From assembly GCA_045866215.1 (NCBI GenBank), contig AP035880.1:3162001-3226000 (forward strand): a DNA stretch of 64,000 nucleotides. The letters run 5' to 3'. The first letter of the stretch is position 1; the number at the start of each line of letters is the position of its first letter. Under the pieces are notes generated by a model. It searched no databases and was not told the DNA's origin. It was given only the letters and a program-made list of their open reading frames with translations. Position numbers and translations under genes: made by a program. Source of the DNA: Croceivirga sp009797885 (lineage in GTDB: Bacteria > Bacteroidota > Bacteroidia > Flavobacteriales > Flavobacteriaceae). This document shows positions 9,368 to 16,747 of this stretch, piece after piece.

Positions 9368-9622
9368 GTGAAATACTCCGTTTACATCCTCTATTCCGCT
9401 ACATTGGACACTTATTATGTGGGTTGTTTGGGAGATGTTCCAAGGCGATTGCAAAAGCACCTGTACAACCATAAGGGATTTACAGGCCGGGCAAAGGATT
9501 GGGAACTGAAGTATACGGAAGAATTTGATTTAAGGGCGGACGCCCTAAAACGGGAACTGCAAATAAAGAAATGGAAAAGCAGGGCAATGCTGGAACAGTT
9601 GATCAAAAGTGACTTGTACTAA
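9368..9622 (+). CDS. Small GIY-YIG nuclease family protein (copy 2)
   Basis: An 84-residue protein identical in translation to the copy at 9001, with the same GTG start, GIY-YIG core, Arg26-27 and Glu63. It lies exactly 367 bp downstream within the second repeat unit. It is again preceded by the tRNA-Val 3' segment and its terminator, and followed by the junction hairpin and a third tRNA segment. The lack of coding differences between copies indicates a very recent duplication or ongoing gene conversion. No independent promoter is evident. Confidence 0.85.
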   Translation: MKYSVYILYSATLDTYYVGCLGDVPRRLQKHLYNHKGFTGRAKDWELKYTEEFDLRADALKRELQIKKWKSRAMLEQLIKSDLY

Positions 9623-9758
9623 TGGTGAGGGGCATCCCGATTTTACATCGGGAGGGTCAGGGGTTCGAATCCCTTCGCGCCCACAATGAAATCCTAAGGC
9701 ATGGCTTTGGGATTTTTTTTTGAAGTTATTCAGTTGTGAAATATTCTGTTTACGTTCT
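9623..9758 (+). pseudogene. tRNA-Val 3' remnant and truncated third GIY-YIG start
   Basis: A second tRNA 3' remnant with the same junction hairpin (9632-9652) is followed by the terminator and a diverged beginning of a GIY-YIG gene (reading like VKYSVYVL, then a stop). It breaks off where the GH13 gene's 3' end begins on the other strand. It marks the decayed end of the tandem array. Confidence 0.7.
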
Positions 9759-9768
9759 TTAAGCTCAT

Positions 9769-11688
9769 TCATTTTTTCTTTATTAAGCAAGCCGTCCGTG
9801 CCGGTATTTTTAGTTTTAGCTTGTTGCTCTTGTTTTCAATAGTTCTTTCATTTAGGACGTCGATAAAATCTACATCAACTGCTCGGGGAATGGATATTTC
9901 CTTTGTTGAATTATGATGGTTGAAAATCGCAATCATTTCATTGGAATCATCATATCGACGATAGGCCAACATTCCTTCGGAATCAGCTATATCAATAAAC
10001 TCGATTTCTCCATGAATCAATATGGGATTTGATTTTCGGATCCTGATCAATTGTTGATGAAATTGAAACAAATCATCATTAAACGTAACCTTATCTACAG
10101 GTCTTTTTTCACCCAAAGGGTGTGTTGTTTCATCTTCAAAAATAAAATCCGGCCAGATCAGCGGTTTTCTGGAGGAAGGATCATCTGCTCCCCACATACC
10201 CATTTCATCTCCCGCATAGATATGCGGAGCACCAAAATAAGTGTACTGTTGTACCAAAAGCAATTTTAAGGTTTGGAAGGTTTCGGCATCAGGCCTGTGA
10301 ATTTTATAGCTTGGATTTTCATGAACTTTACAATAGTACTTGTATTTATTTTTATTGAATAAAGAAGTTAATATTCTAGGGGTATCAAATCCACCCGTGT
10401 AGTTCATCATTGCATAATTATTGTCCTTTCTGATAGTTGACCGAAAACTATTCAGACTATCTATTAATTCGGCAGCAAGGATTTTATTTGGGGATTCGTT
10501 AAAAAAATGGCGGACTGCCCTGTACCACCTATAATTCATGACTGCATCGAAAACATCGCCTTTTAAAAAGGGTTCAGGGTCCAATAATTTATCAGGCCAT
10601 TCTTCCCACCAAATTTCGCCCAATAGGTATGCATTCGGATTGATTTTTCGAACTTGTTTTCTAAATTCCCTCCAAAAACCAAGAGGTGTCTCGGCAGCAA
10701 CGTCCAACCTGTAGCCATCAACACCATCGGATGGGTCGCCATCCCCATTTGGGTCAAGCCAACGTTTTGCAACGTTAAAAATATGCTGCTTTGTCGTCTC
10801 ATTATAAATGGTACCCTCAAATGACGTTAGGCTTTTGGATAAATCCTGTTTCTGGGTTTCTTTAATTTCAGGTAAACTGGGAACGCCTGCCCAGCCATGA
10901 TATTTAAATTCATTTGTTGATGTTTCGGGATTATCGAAACTTTCAATCCAATACCAATCTTTATAATTTGATTGCTCTTGATGTTCTAACACATCTTTCC
11001 AGGCCCAAAATGTTTGGCCGGTATGATTCCAGGAATAGTCCAATAGAATTTTGATTCCCCTTTTGTGACATTCATCAATTACTTTCAAGAACAGTTTATC
11101 TGCTTCCGTCATCTTCCAAGTACTGGGATCTTCAGGGGTTTCAGCTGAAATGGTTTGTTTGTCCTTTGATGGATTTGGTCCAAAGTTCACATCGATGTGT
11201 CTCCAATTTCGTGCGTCGTATTTGTGTAGGGAAGGTGCATCATTCAATGGACGAAAATAAATGGCCGTAACGCCTAAAGAATCAATATAATCCAGCTTAT
11301 CCAATACCCCTTGTAAATCACCCCCATACCGTCGCAATTGTACCTTGTCGACAAACTTTTCGATGCTATTTCCACGAAGGTCCACGGCGTTTTCAAGATT
11401 GGAGAAATAAGGATCTTCTTTGTACCAATCTTGGGTCCATGGCGTTGTTGTCCACCCCTCTGGTACAAATCCTGGATAGGCACCTACGATATCTTCCGCC
11501 TTTGGGTCATTTGAAGCATCTCCATTTCGAAATCTTTCAACAGCTATTTCATACCATACTACTTCTTTTGCCCATTCCGGAGGGTTTTCAATTTCTGCGT
11601 TCGGTATTGGCTCATCAAGGACGGTCTTTTGTGAATTTTGACAACTAAAGCAAGCCATCAGTAGGACGATCCAGTATTTTCTTTTCAT
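9769..11688 (-). CDS. GH13 alpha-amylase family lipoprotein
   Basis: A 639-residue glycoside hydrolase family 13 enzyme acting on alpha-1,4 or 1,6 glucans. An N-terminal lipoprotein signal ends in LMACFSC (Cys16), placing it at the cell surface or periplasm. The four GH13 regions are visible: DYSWNHTG (about 215-222), GYRLDVAAE with the nucleophile Asp (about 329), LLGEIWWEEW with the acid/base Glu (about 358), and FDTPR with the third Asp (about 433). A beta-sandwich C-terminal domain follows. The overall build suggests a neopullulanase/cyclomaltodextrinase-like enzyme. No susCD pair adjoins it. Its 3' end abuts the decayed tRNA/GIY-YIG repeat. Confidence 0.9.
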   Translation of the reverse strand: MKRKYWIVLLMACFSCQNSQKTVLDEPIPNAEIENPPEWAKEVVWYEIAVERFRNGDASNDPKAEDIVGAYPGFVPEGWTTTPWTQDWYKEDPYFSNLENAVDLRGNSIEKFVDKVQLRRYGGDLQGVLDKLDYIDSLGVTAIYFRPLNDAPSLHKYDARNWRHIDVNFGPNPSKDKQTISAETPEDPSTWKMTEADKLFLKVIDECHKRGIKILLDYSWNHTGQTFWAWKDVLEHQEQSNYKDWYWIESFDNPETSTNEFKYHGWAGVPSLPEIKETQKQDLSKSLTSFEGTIYNETTKQHIFNVAKRWLDPNGDGDPSDGVDGYRLDVAAETPLGFWREFRKQVRKINPNAYLLGEIWWEEWPDKLLDPEPFLKGDVFDAVMNYRWYRAVRHFFNESPNKILAAELIDSLNSFRSTIRKDNNYAMMNYTGGFDTPRILTSLFNKNKYKYYCKVHENPSYKIHRPDAETFQTLKLLLVQQYTYFGAPHIYAGDEMGMWGADDPSSRKPLIWPDFIFEDETTHPLGEKRPVDKVTFNDDLFQFHQQLIRIRKSNPILIHGEIEFIDIADSEGMLAYRRYDDSNEMIAIFNHHNSTKEISIPRAVDVDFIDVLNERTIENKSNKLKLKIPARTACLIKKK

Positions 11689-11838
11689 TTCTAAATGGGT
11701 TTTCTTTTTTTACTGTTTTCTCCAATCAGCATTGGCGAGGGAAGGCACGAGGTGAAATCGTTGGAATTCCCTTCGCACCCCATTAAGGGTTTGTTTTTTA
11801 AAGACCATTATTGTTATATAGTGTTGTGCGCTGTTTTT

Positions 11839-12840
11839 TTATGCTACCAGTTTTATAATGGTTCGGCCTTTTAGTTTTCCCTCTAAGATTAAGGCTATTT
11901 TTTCTTCGATTCCTTCAAGTGTGACCTCACTATACGCTAGTGCTTCTTCATTTATTTTCCATTCTTCTGCGAGCATCTCCCAAACTTTTTTTCGGTATTT
12001 CATTGGATAATTTTGGGAATCAATACCTATAAGGGTAACACCTCTCAAAATAAATGGGAAAACGGTCAATTCCAGTTTTGGTGATGCCACATTGCCACAA
12101 CAAGTAACAACACCCAGGGAAGCCGTCGATTTAATGATGTTTTCGAGAATTACACCACCAGCGGTATCAATTGCACCGGCAAATAAAGGTTTTAAAAGCG
12201 GCCTTTTCTTAAAGTCTTCAATTTCACTACGCAATAAGATTTCGGTTGCTCCAATGCTTTTTAGGTATTCCGTTTCCGATTCCTTTCCGGTAATACCAAC
12301 TACCGAATATCCTAATTTGCCCAGTAAGGAAACTGCTATTGAGCCAACTCCACCAGTCGCTCCGGAAACCACTATTTTTCCATCTCCGGGCTTAATTAAC
12401 TCCGTGAGTCTTAAAACTGACATTCCTGCGGTCAATCCAGCCGTGCCGATCAACATGGCTTCTTTCATGGTCATTTTTTCGGGTAATCTTACCACCCACT
12501 CCGAAGGAACTTTGATATACTCACCAAATCCACCATCGGTATTCATGCCCAAATCATAACTGGTAACAATTACTTTTTCGCCAACCGCAAAATTTTCACT
12601 TTGCGATTGTGCTATAATCCCAACCGCATCAATACCCGGAGTATGCGGGTATTCCCTTGTAACTCCCTTATTTCCGGTGGCGGACAATGCATCTTTATAG
12701 TTAAGCGAACTATAATGCACTTTAATTAGAAGTTCTTCTTTTTCTAGGGGAGCCAATTCCAATTCTTGAATGGAGCAAATAAATTTTCCCTCTTTTTCTT
12801 CTACTCTAAAAGCTTTATACTTTTTGTTTAATTCGTTCAT
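11839..12840 (-). CDS. acuI: YhdH/AcuI-family acryloyl-CoA reductase (zinc-free MDR)
   Basis: A 333-residue medium-chain dehydrogenase/reductase of the YhdH/AcuI type. In characterised members it reduces acryloyl-CoA to propionyl-CoA with NADPH, an enzyme linked to DMSP breakdown in marine bacteria. Seen here: the N-terminal GroES-like domain with SSLNYKDALSATGNKG and HTPGIDAVG, and the Rossmann motif VSGATGGVGSIAV. The zinc ligands of classical ADHs are absent. Length is typical. Short inverted repeats (AGTGTTGTGC) flank the gene at about 11824 and 12861. The substrate is inferred from family membership only. Confidence 0.87.
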   Translation of the reverse strand: MNELNKKYKAFRVEEKEGKFICSIQELELAPLEKEELLIKVHYSSLNYKDALSATGNKGVTREYPHTPGIDAVGIIAQSQSENFAVGEKVIVTSYDLGMNTDGGFGEYIKVPSEWVVRLPEKMTMKEAMLIGTAGLTAGMSVLRLTELIKPGDGKIVVSGATGGVGSIAVSLLGKLGYSVVGITGKESETEYLKSIGATEILLRSEIEDFKKRPLLKPLFAGAIDTAGGVILENIIKSTASLGVVTCCGNVASPKLELTVFPFILRGVTLIGIDSQNYPMKYRKKVWEMLAEEWKINEEALAYSEVTLEGIEEKIALILEGKLKGRTIIKLVA

Positions 12841-12854
12841 TGTATTCCTTTTTC

Positions 12855-12920
12855 ATATAATGCACAACACTCGGTGGATAGATGGTCAACGGTTATTAAC
12901 CTATCGCACGTTGTTAGGGG
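12855..12920. repeat. attC-like imperfect palindrome
   Basis: Outer arms ACAAC/GTTGT and inner arms GGATAG/CTATCG pair across an asymmetric region, with GGTTATTAACC in the centre. The layout resembles folded integron attC sites, and it lies between two same-strand genes. No integrase is present in the window and the GTTRRRY core is imperfect, so this is tentative. Confidence 0.35.
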
Positions 12921-12936
12921 TCGGCTTTTTGTTTTT

Positions 12937-13665
12937 TTAAGAAATTTGATTTAGCCTGTCCCTTTCTATCGTCGTAATCAATGATATTAATTTTTTTTGA
13001 TCTTTTTTGTTTAATTGATTGAATAATTTATTACCCTCCACCAACATTTCAAGGCCTAATTCAAGCCCTTTAATTTGGCTCGGCGAATAGGATTTTTCTT
13101 TTTTTCTCATTACAGAAATTAAAAATTCAATGATTTCTATAATTTTATTTATCAAGGCTTTATCATGTAGCGTTTCAAATAAGGACTGGGAAGTTTCGAT
13201 GAAATCTTCTATTTCTTTGCGAGGCAATAAATTGACAAGCTTATTGATTTTTGATAAATCATAAGGGGCTTCCATATTATTTTTAATCGCTTCCTCAACA
13301 AAAATATTTTCAAATTTTGCAGCTGCCCGAAACGACTTCATCGCTTTAAGTCCGGTACTCAAAATTTTAGGCAAATGTCTTCCATAAGTGAGGATTAACC
13401 TGGAAGCATCCAATACGACCTGTATTAATTTTTGAGGTTGCTTTATGTATTCATCCAAACTTTGGAAAGCTTTGTCCAATTCCTTCCGTTTTTCAAAATC
13501 AGGATAGATATGGTTTAAAAAATAATTTCTAAGAAGAATGACGGTCTCTTCACTTATTGTTTCTGGAATTTCATAGTTACGTTTGATATTTTGGTACTGA
13601 TATCTTTGACGAATGGTAGCTCGATATCCCTCAATGATTTCTTGTAAAACTTTCTCCCTAGTCAT
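12937..13665 (-). CDS. Hypothetical all-helical protein
   Basis: I do not recognise this 242-residue protein. It has no signal peptide and no membrane segment. It is rich in Lys, Glu, Ile and Leu in amphipathic patterns, which suggests an all-alpha cytoplasmic protein. The N-terminus carries a basic stretch with RATIRQRYQYQNIKRNY; the middle contains LILTYGRHLPKILSTGLKA. The ATG start is clear. It lies between two same-strand genes and is separated from the AcuI-type gene by the attC-like palindrome, so it may be a horizontally acquired cassette gene. It is more AT-rich than the housekeeping genes. Confidence 0.6.
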   Translation of the reverse strand: MTREKVLQEIIEGYRATIRQRYQYQNIKRNYEIPETISEETVILLRNYFLNHIYPDFEKRKELDKAFQSLDEYIKQPQKLIQVVLDASRLILTYGRHLPKILSTGLKAMKSFRAAAKFENIFVEEAIKNNMEAPYDLSKINKLVNLLPRKEIEDFIETSQSLFETLHDKALINKIIEIIEFLISVMRKKEKSYSPSQIKGLELGLEMLVEGNKLFNQLNKKDQKKLISLITTIERDRLNQIS

Positions 13666-13722
13666 CTATCCATAGTTCGTTTTGGGCGGAATTTTATAAG
13701 AATTCCGTCGATATACCGTTAC

Positions 13723-14454
13723 TTATCCTTTGGTGATGTCAAAGCTTTTTCTTGAGCGTCCTATAAAGGAAGTTCTGATGGATTTAGCTTTCTCATCGCT
13801 TATCGAATTTTCATACTCCTCCAAAGAAATTCCGGTAGTTTTATTCAGCATTTCGAGGTAATAAATGATAATTTCATTTTTTCTGTCCTCACTGGCCAGA
13901 CCAACAAAACGCGACATCATAAATTCATCTTCCAGGAGATACCCTTTACCTTCTAAAAAAGCCCTTGTTTTGGCACCTTCTCCATTCGGATTTTCCCGGG
14001 CCAATTTTTTACTGTCATAGAACCAGGTATTGTGACGATATCTATTTTCACCAATGGAGTCCGCGTTACTAAAGTTATAGTTATAGATGAAATCATTTTC
14101 AGGTAAAAACCCTTCAAACTGAACTATAAAGAGCTTGTCTACCGAACGATTTTCATCCACGCGGGCAAAAATATATCGTTCCCCCGCTGCTACCGGTTTT
14201 CCTTGCATATCCTCAGGGTGTTCACTGGAAGATGCCAGTATTTCAAAATCAAATTGACCCATAAAACGAAACTCATTATCCACCTTAATTTCAATTTTGG
14301 GGAGGTTGTTGGAAGTTAAAACATTGGTCTCAACCCATCTTTTTATAGTCTTTTCAGGCGAAACACTTTGAAGGTCATCTTTAACTTTATTCTTCCTGGT
14401 TTGGCAACTTAACAGTAAGACCGCAAGGGTTATTAAAATATAGCGCTTGTTCAT
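13723..14454 (-). CDS. Hypothetical lipoprotein
   Basis: A 243-residue protein with a lipoprotein signal (LAVLLLSCQT, Cys17), so probably membrane-anchored on the periplasmic or surface side. I recognise no family. The region after about residue 50 looks globular with mixed strands and helices (FEILASSSEHPEDMQGKPV, YIFARVDENRSVDKLFIV). It is on the same strand as the two genes downstream and may be co-transcribed with the helical protein 57 bp away. Between them is a small hairpin (GGAATT...AATTCC, near 13690-13711). Function is unknown. Confidence 0.6.
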   Translation of the reverse strand: MNKRYILITLAVLLLSCQTRKNKVKDDLQSVSPEKTIKRWVETNVLTSNNLPKIEIKVDNEFRFMGQFDFEILASSSEHPEDMQGKPVAAGERYIFARVDENRSVDKLFIVQFEGFLPENDFIYNYNFSNADSIGENRYRHNTWFYDSKKLARENPNGEGAKTRAFLEGKGYLLEDEFMMSRFVGLASEDRKNEIIIYYLEMLNKTTGISLEEYENSISDEKAKSIRTSFIGRSRKSFDITKG

Positions 14455-14721
14455 TTGGTACTTTTAAGGATTCAAATGCATACAACATCCTCGGCCATGA
14501 TTCCCGACACCACTGGGCGTTGCGTTCAAACGGGTCGTTCTTGTTTCCGGCGGGTCCCAATAACTATTAGGACGAGAGGAAGACACAAAACGGAACATAT
14601 CCGCCCGAGACTAAAGATAATTGATCGGAGCAATTAATTACATGCCTTGTTGGCAATTGCTTTTAATGTCTTTCTACGAGTACCAAGGTATTTGGTCTTT
14701 TGTTGAATTCTGCCTTTTGTA

Positions 14722-15402
14722 TTAATCCTCTGGGATTTTCACCCTCCAACTTTTAATGAGCAGCCAAAACATAAAGACTAACTCTCCAAAATAGGTAATC
14801 ATTACATAATCCATTTTAACCGATGGGAAAAAGAAGGATCTTAGGGTTTCCACCAAATACCCCACCCCCGCTATAATTAAAACAATTCCAAAAATCTTGG
14901 GTATGTACGTGGATTTATAAACCAAAATTCCTAGCAAAATCAGGTATAAGCTAAAAAAGGTGAAAGCAAAACTCCATTGGAGATTGAAGTTTTTAATGGC
15001 AAGTAAAACTTTGGAATAAAGCGAATGGTCAAATACACTTAAGTAATCGGAGTTTATGGTCAGGTTGAGTACACTTACTAGATTTAGAAGAGCGGCCAGG
15101 GTGATTAGCGCAAATGCAATGCGGAATAAAGCAACGAGTAGGGAAAAATCCTTGCTCGTTGGTCTAAGAAAGATGTACAAGGACCACGCGACAACCAAAT
15201 CGCAAATTAAGGTAATCACATGTAGAAATATGCCTACAGTGAATAATTTGCGATTTTCGAGTATGTTATGAAAAGTAATCTCGGCATTTTTATAATCGAT
15301 GAGTTTTGGGAAAATAACAAATTCGGCTATGGGTACGGTAAGTACCATAATAAAAATCCCAATTCCTGAGATTAATCCTGCCTTTTGAATTTGACTATTC
15401 AT
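14722..15402 (-). CDS. DUF4386 family membrane protein
   Basis: A 226-residue integral membrane protein with about six hydrophobic segments. Pattern and length fit the DUF4386 family, whose function is unknown. Visible features are an N-terminal helix (AGLISGIGIFIMVLTVPIAE), a helix with ICDLVVAWSLYIFL, the loop TSKDFSLLVALFRIAFAL, and a conserved-looking IPKIFGIVLIIAGVGYLVET near the C-terminus. The ATG start is clear. It stands alone; upstream is a 425-bp gap leading to an AraC-type gene on the other strand. Confidence 0.75.
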   Translation of the reverse strand: MNSQIQKAGLISGIGIFIMVLTVPIAEFVIFPKLIDYKNAEITFHNILENRKLFTVGIFLHVITLICDLVVAWSLYIFLRPTSKDFSLLVALFRIAFALITLAALLNLVSVLNLTINSDYLSVFDHSLYSKVLLAIKNFNLQWSFAFTFFSLYLILLGILVYKSTYIPKIFGIVLIIAGVGYLVETLRSFFFPSVKMDYVMITYFGELVFMFWLLIKSWRVKIPED

Positions 15403-15827
15403 AAGTATATTTTTTACTATACTTTATATCCTAATAGACGAAAAACCAGTTAACAAGGTTGCCCTTTAAAAATTAAAATTTCACAATCCACAGGGGAACG
15501 TTTCTGGCGAACAAGTTGCAGCGCGATTGTCCCCATTATCAAATAAGCATTATTTGTTTTGATGGTACGAATGCTCCAGGGCCCTCCTGGCGTGTAATAT
15601 ACAGATAATCCAATAACACGGGAATCAGGAGTCCAGAATCAGGAATCAGGATGAAGCAGGTCTTTTTTCTTGGGCGTGGCGGTCTTTATTCTCATGGATG
15701 GATGGTGCTGCCTCGTGGAGGTTCGTTGCGTATTTTAACACGTCCTAACAGGTAAACTCTTATCGGGAAAAACTCAATGGCCATCATTTATTGATAGTTT
15801 AAGGTAACAATCTAAAACATCAATCAA
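15403..15827. other. Gene-free region with short direct repeats
   Basis: No open frame or RNA is convincing in these 425 bp. The octamer GAATCAGG occurs three times between 15622 and 15650. The rest should contain the divergent promoters of the DUF4386 and AraC-type genes, but I see no clear consensus pair. Confidence 0.5.
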
Positions 15828-16307
15828 ATGAAACGGCTTTTTAAGAAAATTATCGGATATCACGCAATCGATGAACAATCAAAAACTTTAATGCAGACCG
15901 GTCATCAAAAGTATAAAAAGTCCGGATTGACCAGGGAACAAGCATTTAAAATCAAAAACAGGATTGAAGATGCCCTGGTAAAGGACAAGTTGTACAGAAA
16001 CAATGAACTGGGATTGGGAGAACTTTCCGAATATATCCAACAAGATCGTTATAAGGTATCTGAAGTTATAAACACTTATTACTGCAAGAACTTTTATGCA
16101 CTTCTGAACAGTTGTAGAATTAAGGAAGCTAAATTCCTTTTAATGACCAACCCCATGCTTAGTGTAAAAGCAATAATGTATGAAGTAGGATTCAACAGCA
16201 AGAACAGTTTTTACCTTGCTTTTAAAAAAGATACGGGATTAAGCCCAAACGAATTTAGAAATACATCGTTGTATAGCTATTCCTCTCAGCAAATGGTGCC
16301 ATCTTAA
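15828..16307 (+). CDS. AraC-type helix-turn-helix protein, no sensor domain
   Basis: A 159-residue protein whose C-terminal two thirds is an AraC/XylS DNA-binding domain: LGELSEYIQQDRYKVSEVIN forms the first helix-turn-helix, and VKAIMYEVGFNSKNSFYLAFKKDTGLSPNEFR the second (about residues 110-145). The first 50 residues are basic and do not form a recognisable ligand-binding domain, so the sensor is lacking. It lies 440 bp upstream of the first SusC/SusD pair and could regulate it, although the gap holds two terminator-like hairpins. It resembles the soluble output part of the larger AraC regulators common in Bacteroidota. Confidence 0.78.
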   Translation: MKRLFKKIIGYHAIDEQSKTLMQTGHQKYKKSGLTREQAFKIKNRIEDALVKDKLYRNNELGLGELSEYIQQDRYKVSEVINTYYCKNFYALLNSCRIKEAKFLLMTNPMLSVKAIMYEVGFNSKNSFYLAFKKDTGLSPNEFRNTSLYSYSSQQMVPS

Positions 16308-16370
16308 ATTCGTAAATCCTTATTTTTTCCGGAGCTACTAAATTTTATTTATCAATACTTATAGATTTAT

Positions 16371-16406
16371 GGTCCTTCGACCTTTAAAGGTGAAGGACCT
16401 TTTTGG
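16371..16406 (+). terminator. Rho-independent terminator
   Basis: GGTCCTTC and GAAGGACC form an 8-bp perfect stem around an inner ACCTTTAAAGGT palindrome, followed by TTTTT. It ends the AraC-type transcript. Confidence 0.85.
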
Positions 16407-16485
16407 TACATTCTTGTATGGCCAATGCATTTCTTAATATTTTCTAAATCGATGCATCCAATTTAAGATGTATTTATGTTAAAAG

Positions 16486-16516
16486 GAGTACTTGCCCATG
16501 GGAAAGTACTCTTTTT
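16486..16516 (+). terminator. Second terminator-like hairpin upstream of susC
   Basis: GAGTACTT/AAGTACTC gives an 8-bp perfect stem with a CCATGG-containing loop and a TTTTTG tail. No gene lies between it and the hairpin at 16371, so it may be a backup terminator or may attenuate transcription into the susC leader. The rest of the 16308-16747 gap shows nothing else clear. Confidence 0.6.
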
Positions 16517-16747
16517 GATGTTCTTGCCGTTGCAAAAGTACTCGCTCCTTTCTGCTTATAGATTGCTTTGTTGTGCAATTGTAAAGGTAGGGTGGTGAGA
16601 GGCCTTACTTCTAAAAAACAAAGATTCCATTTAAGTTTTGTTTTACTTCCTAGAAGTATTATTTGAATTAGCTATTACATACTTTTTGCCACCCGCCTTT
16701 CTCAGTTGCACTAACTCATTTTAATCACTAACAAAACTTTAACTCGT

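Larger units (their letters stand above)
8920..9758 (+). repeat. 367-bp tandem repeat: tRNA-Val 3' segment + GIY-YIG gene (2.3 copies)
   Basis: Copies start at 8920, 9287 and 9654, a period of exactly 367 bp. Each holds the tRNA variable loop/T arm/acceptor 3' strand, the terminator hairpin, the GIY-YIG gene and a junction hairpin. Copies 1 and 2 differ at about three bases, all in the junction before the next tRNA segment (CGGGGAG versus TGAGGGG); the nuclease genes read as identical. The third copy is truncated about 100 bp in, after a diverged nuclease start. The near-identity points to recent expansion. Confidence 0.95.

Noticed and set aside
8920..9758. CRISPR array
   Set aside because: Repeats are 367 bp, include a gene and lack spacer structure; no cas genes are in the window.
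9545..9790. An 81-codon minus-strand open frame containing GREGIRTPDPPDVKSG
   Set aside because: This is the antisense translation of the tRNA T arm/acceptor end, a known source of spurious protein annotations; it crosses the repeat and the GH13 3' end.
14455..14637. A 60-codon plus-strand frame upstream of the lipoprotein gene
   Set aside because: Composition is not protein-like and it has no family features; I treat 14455-14721 as intergenic.
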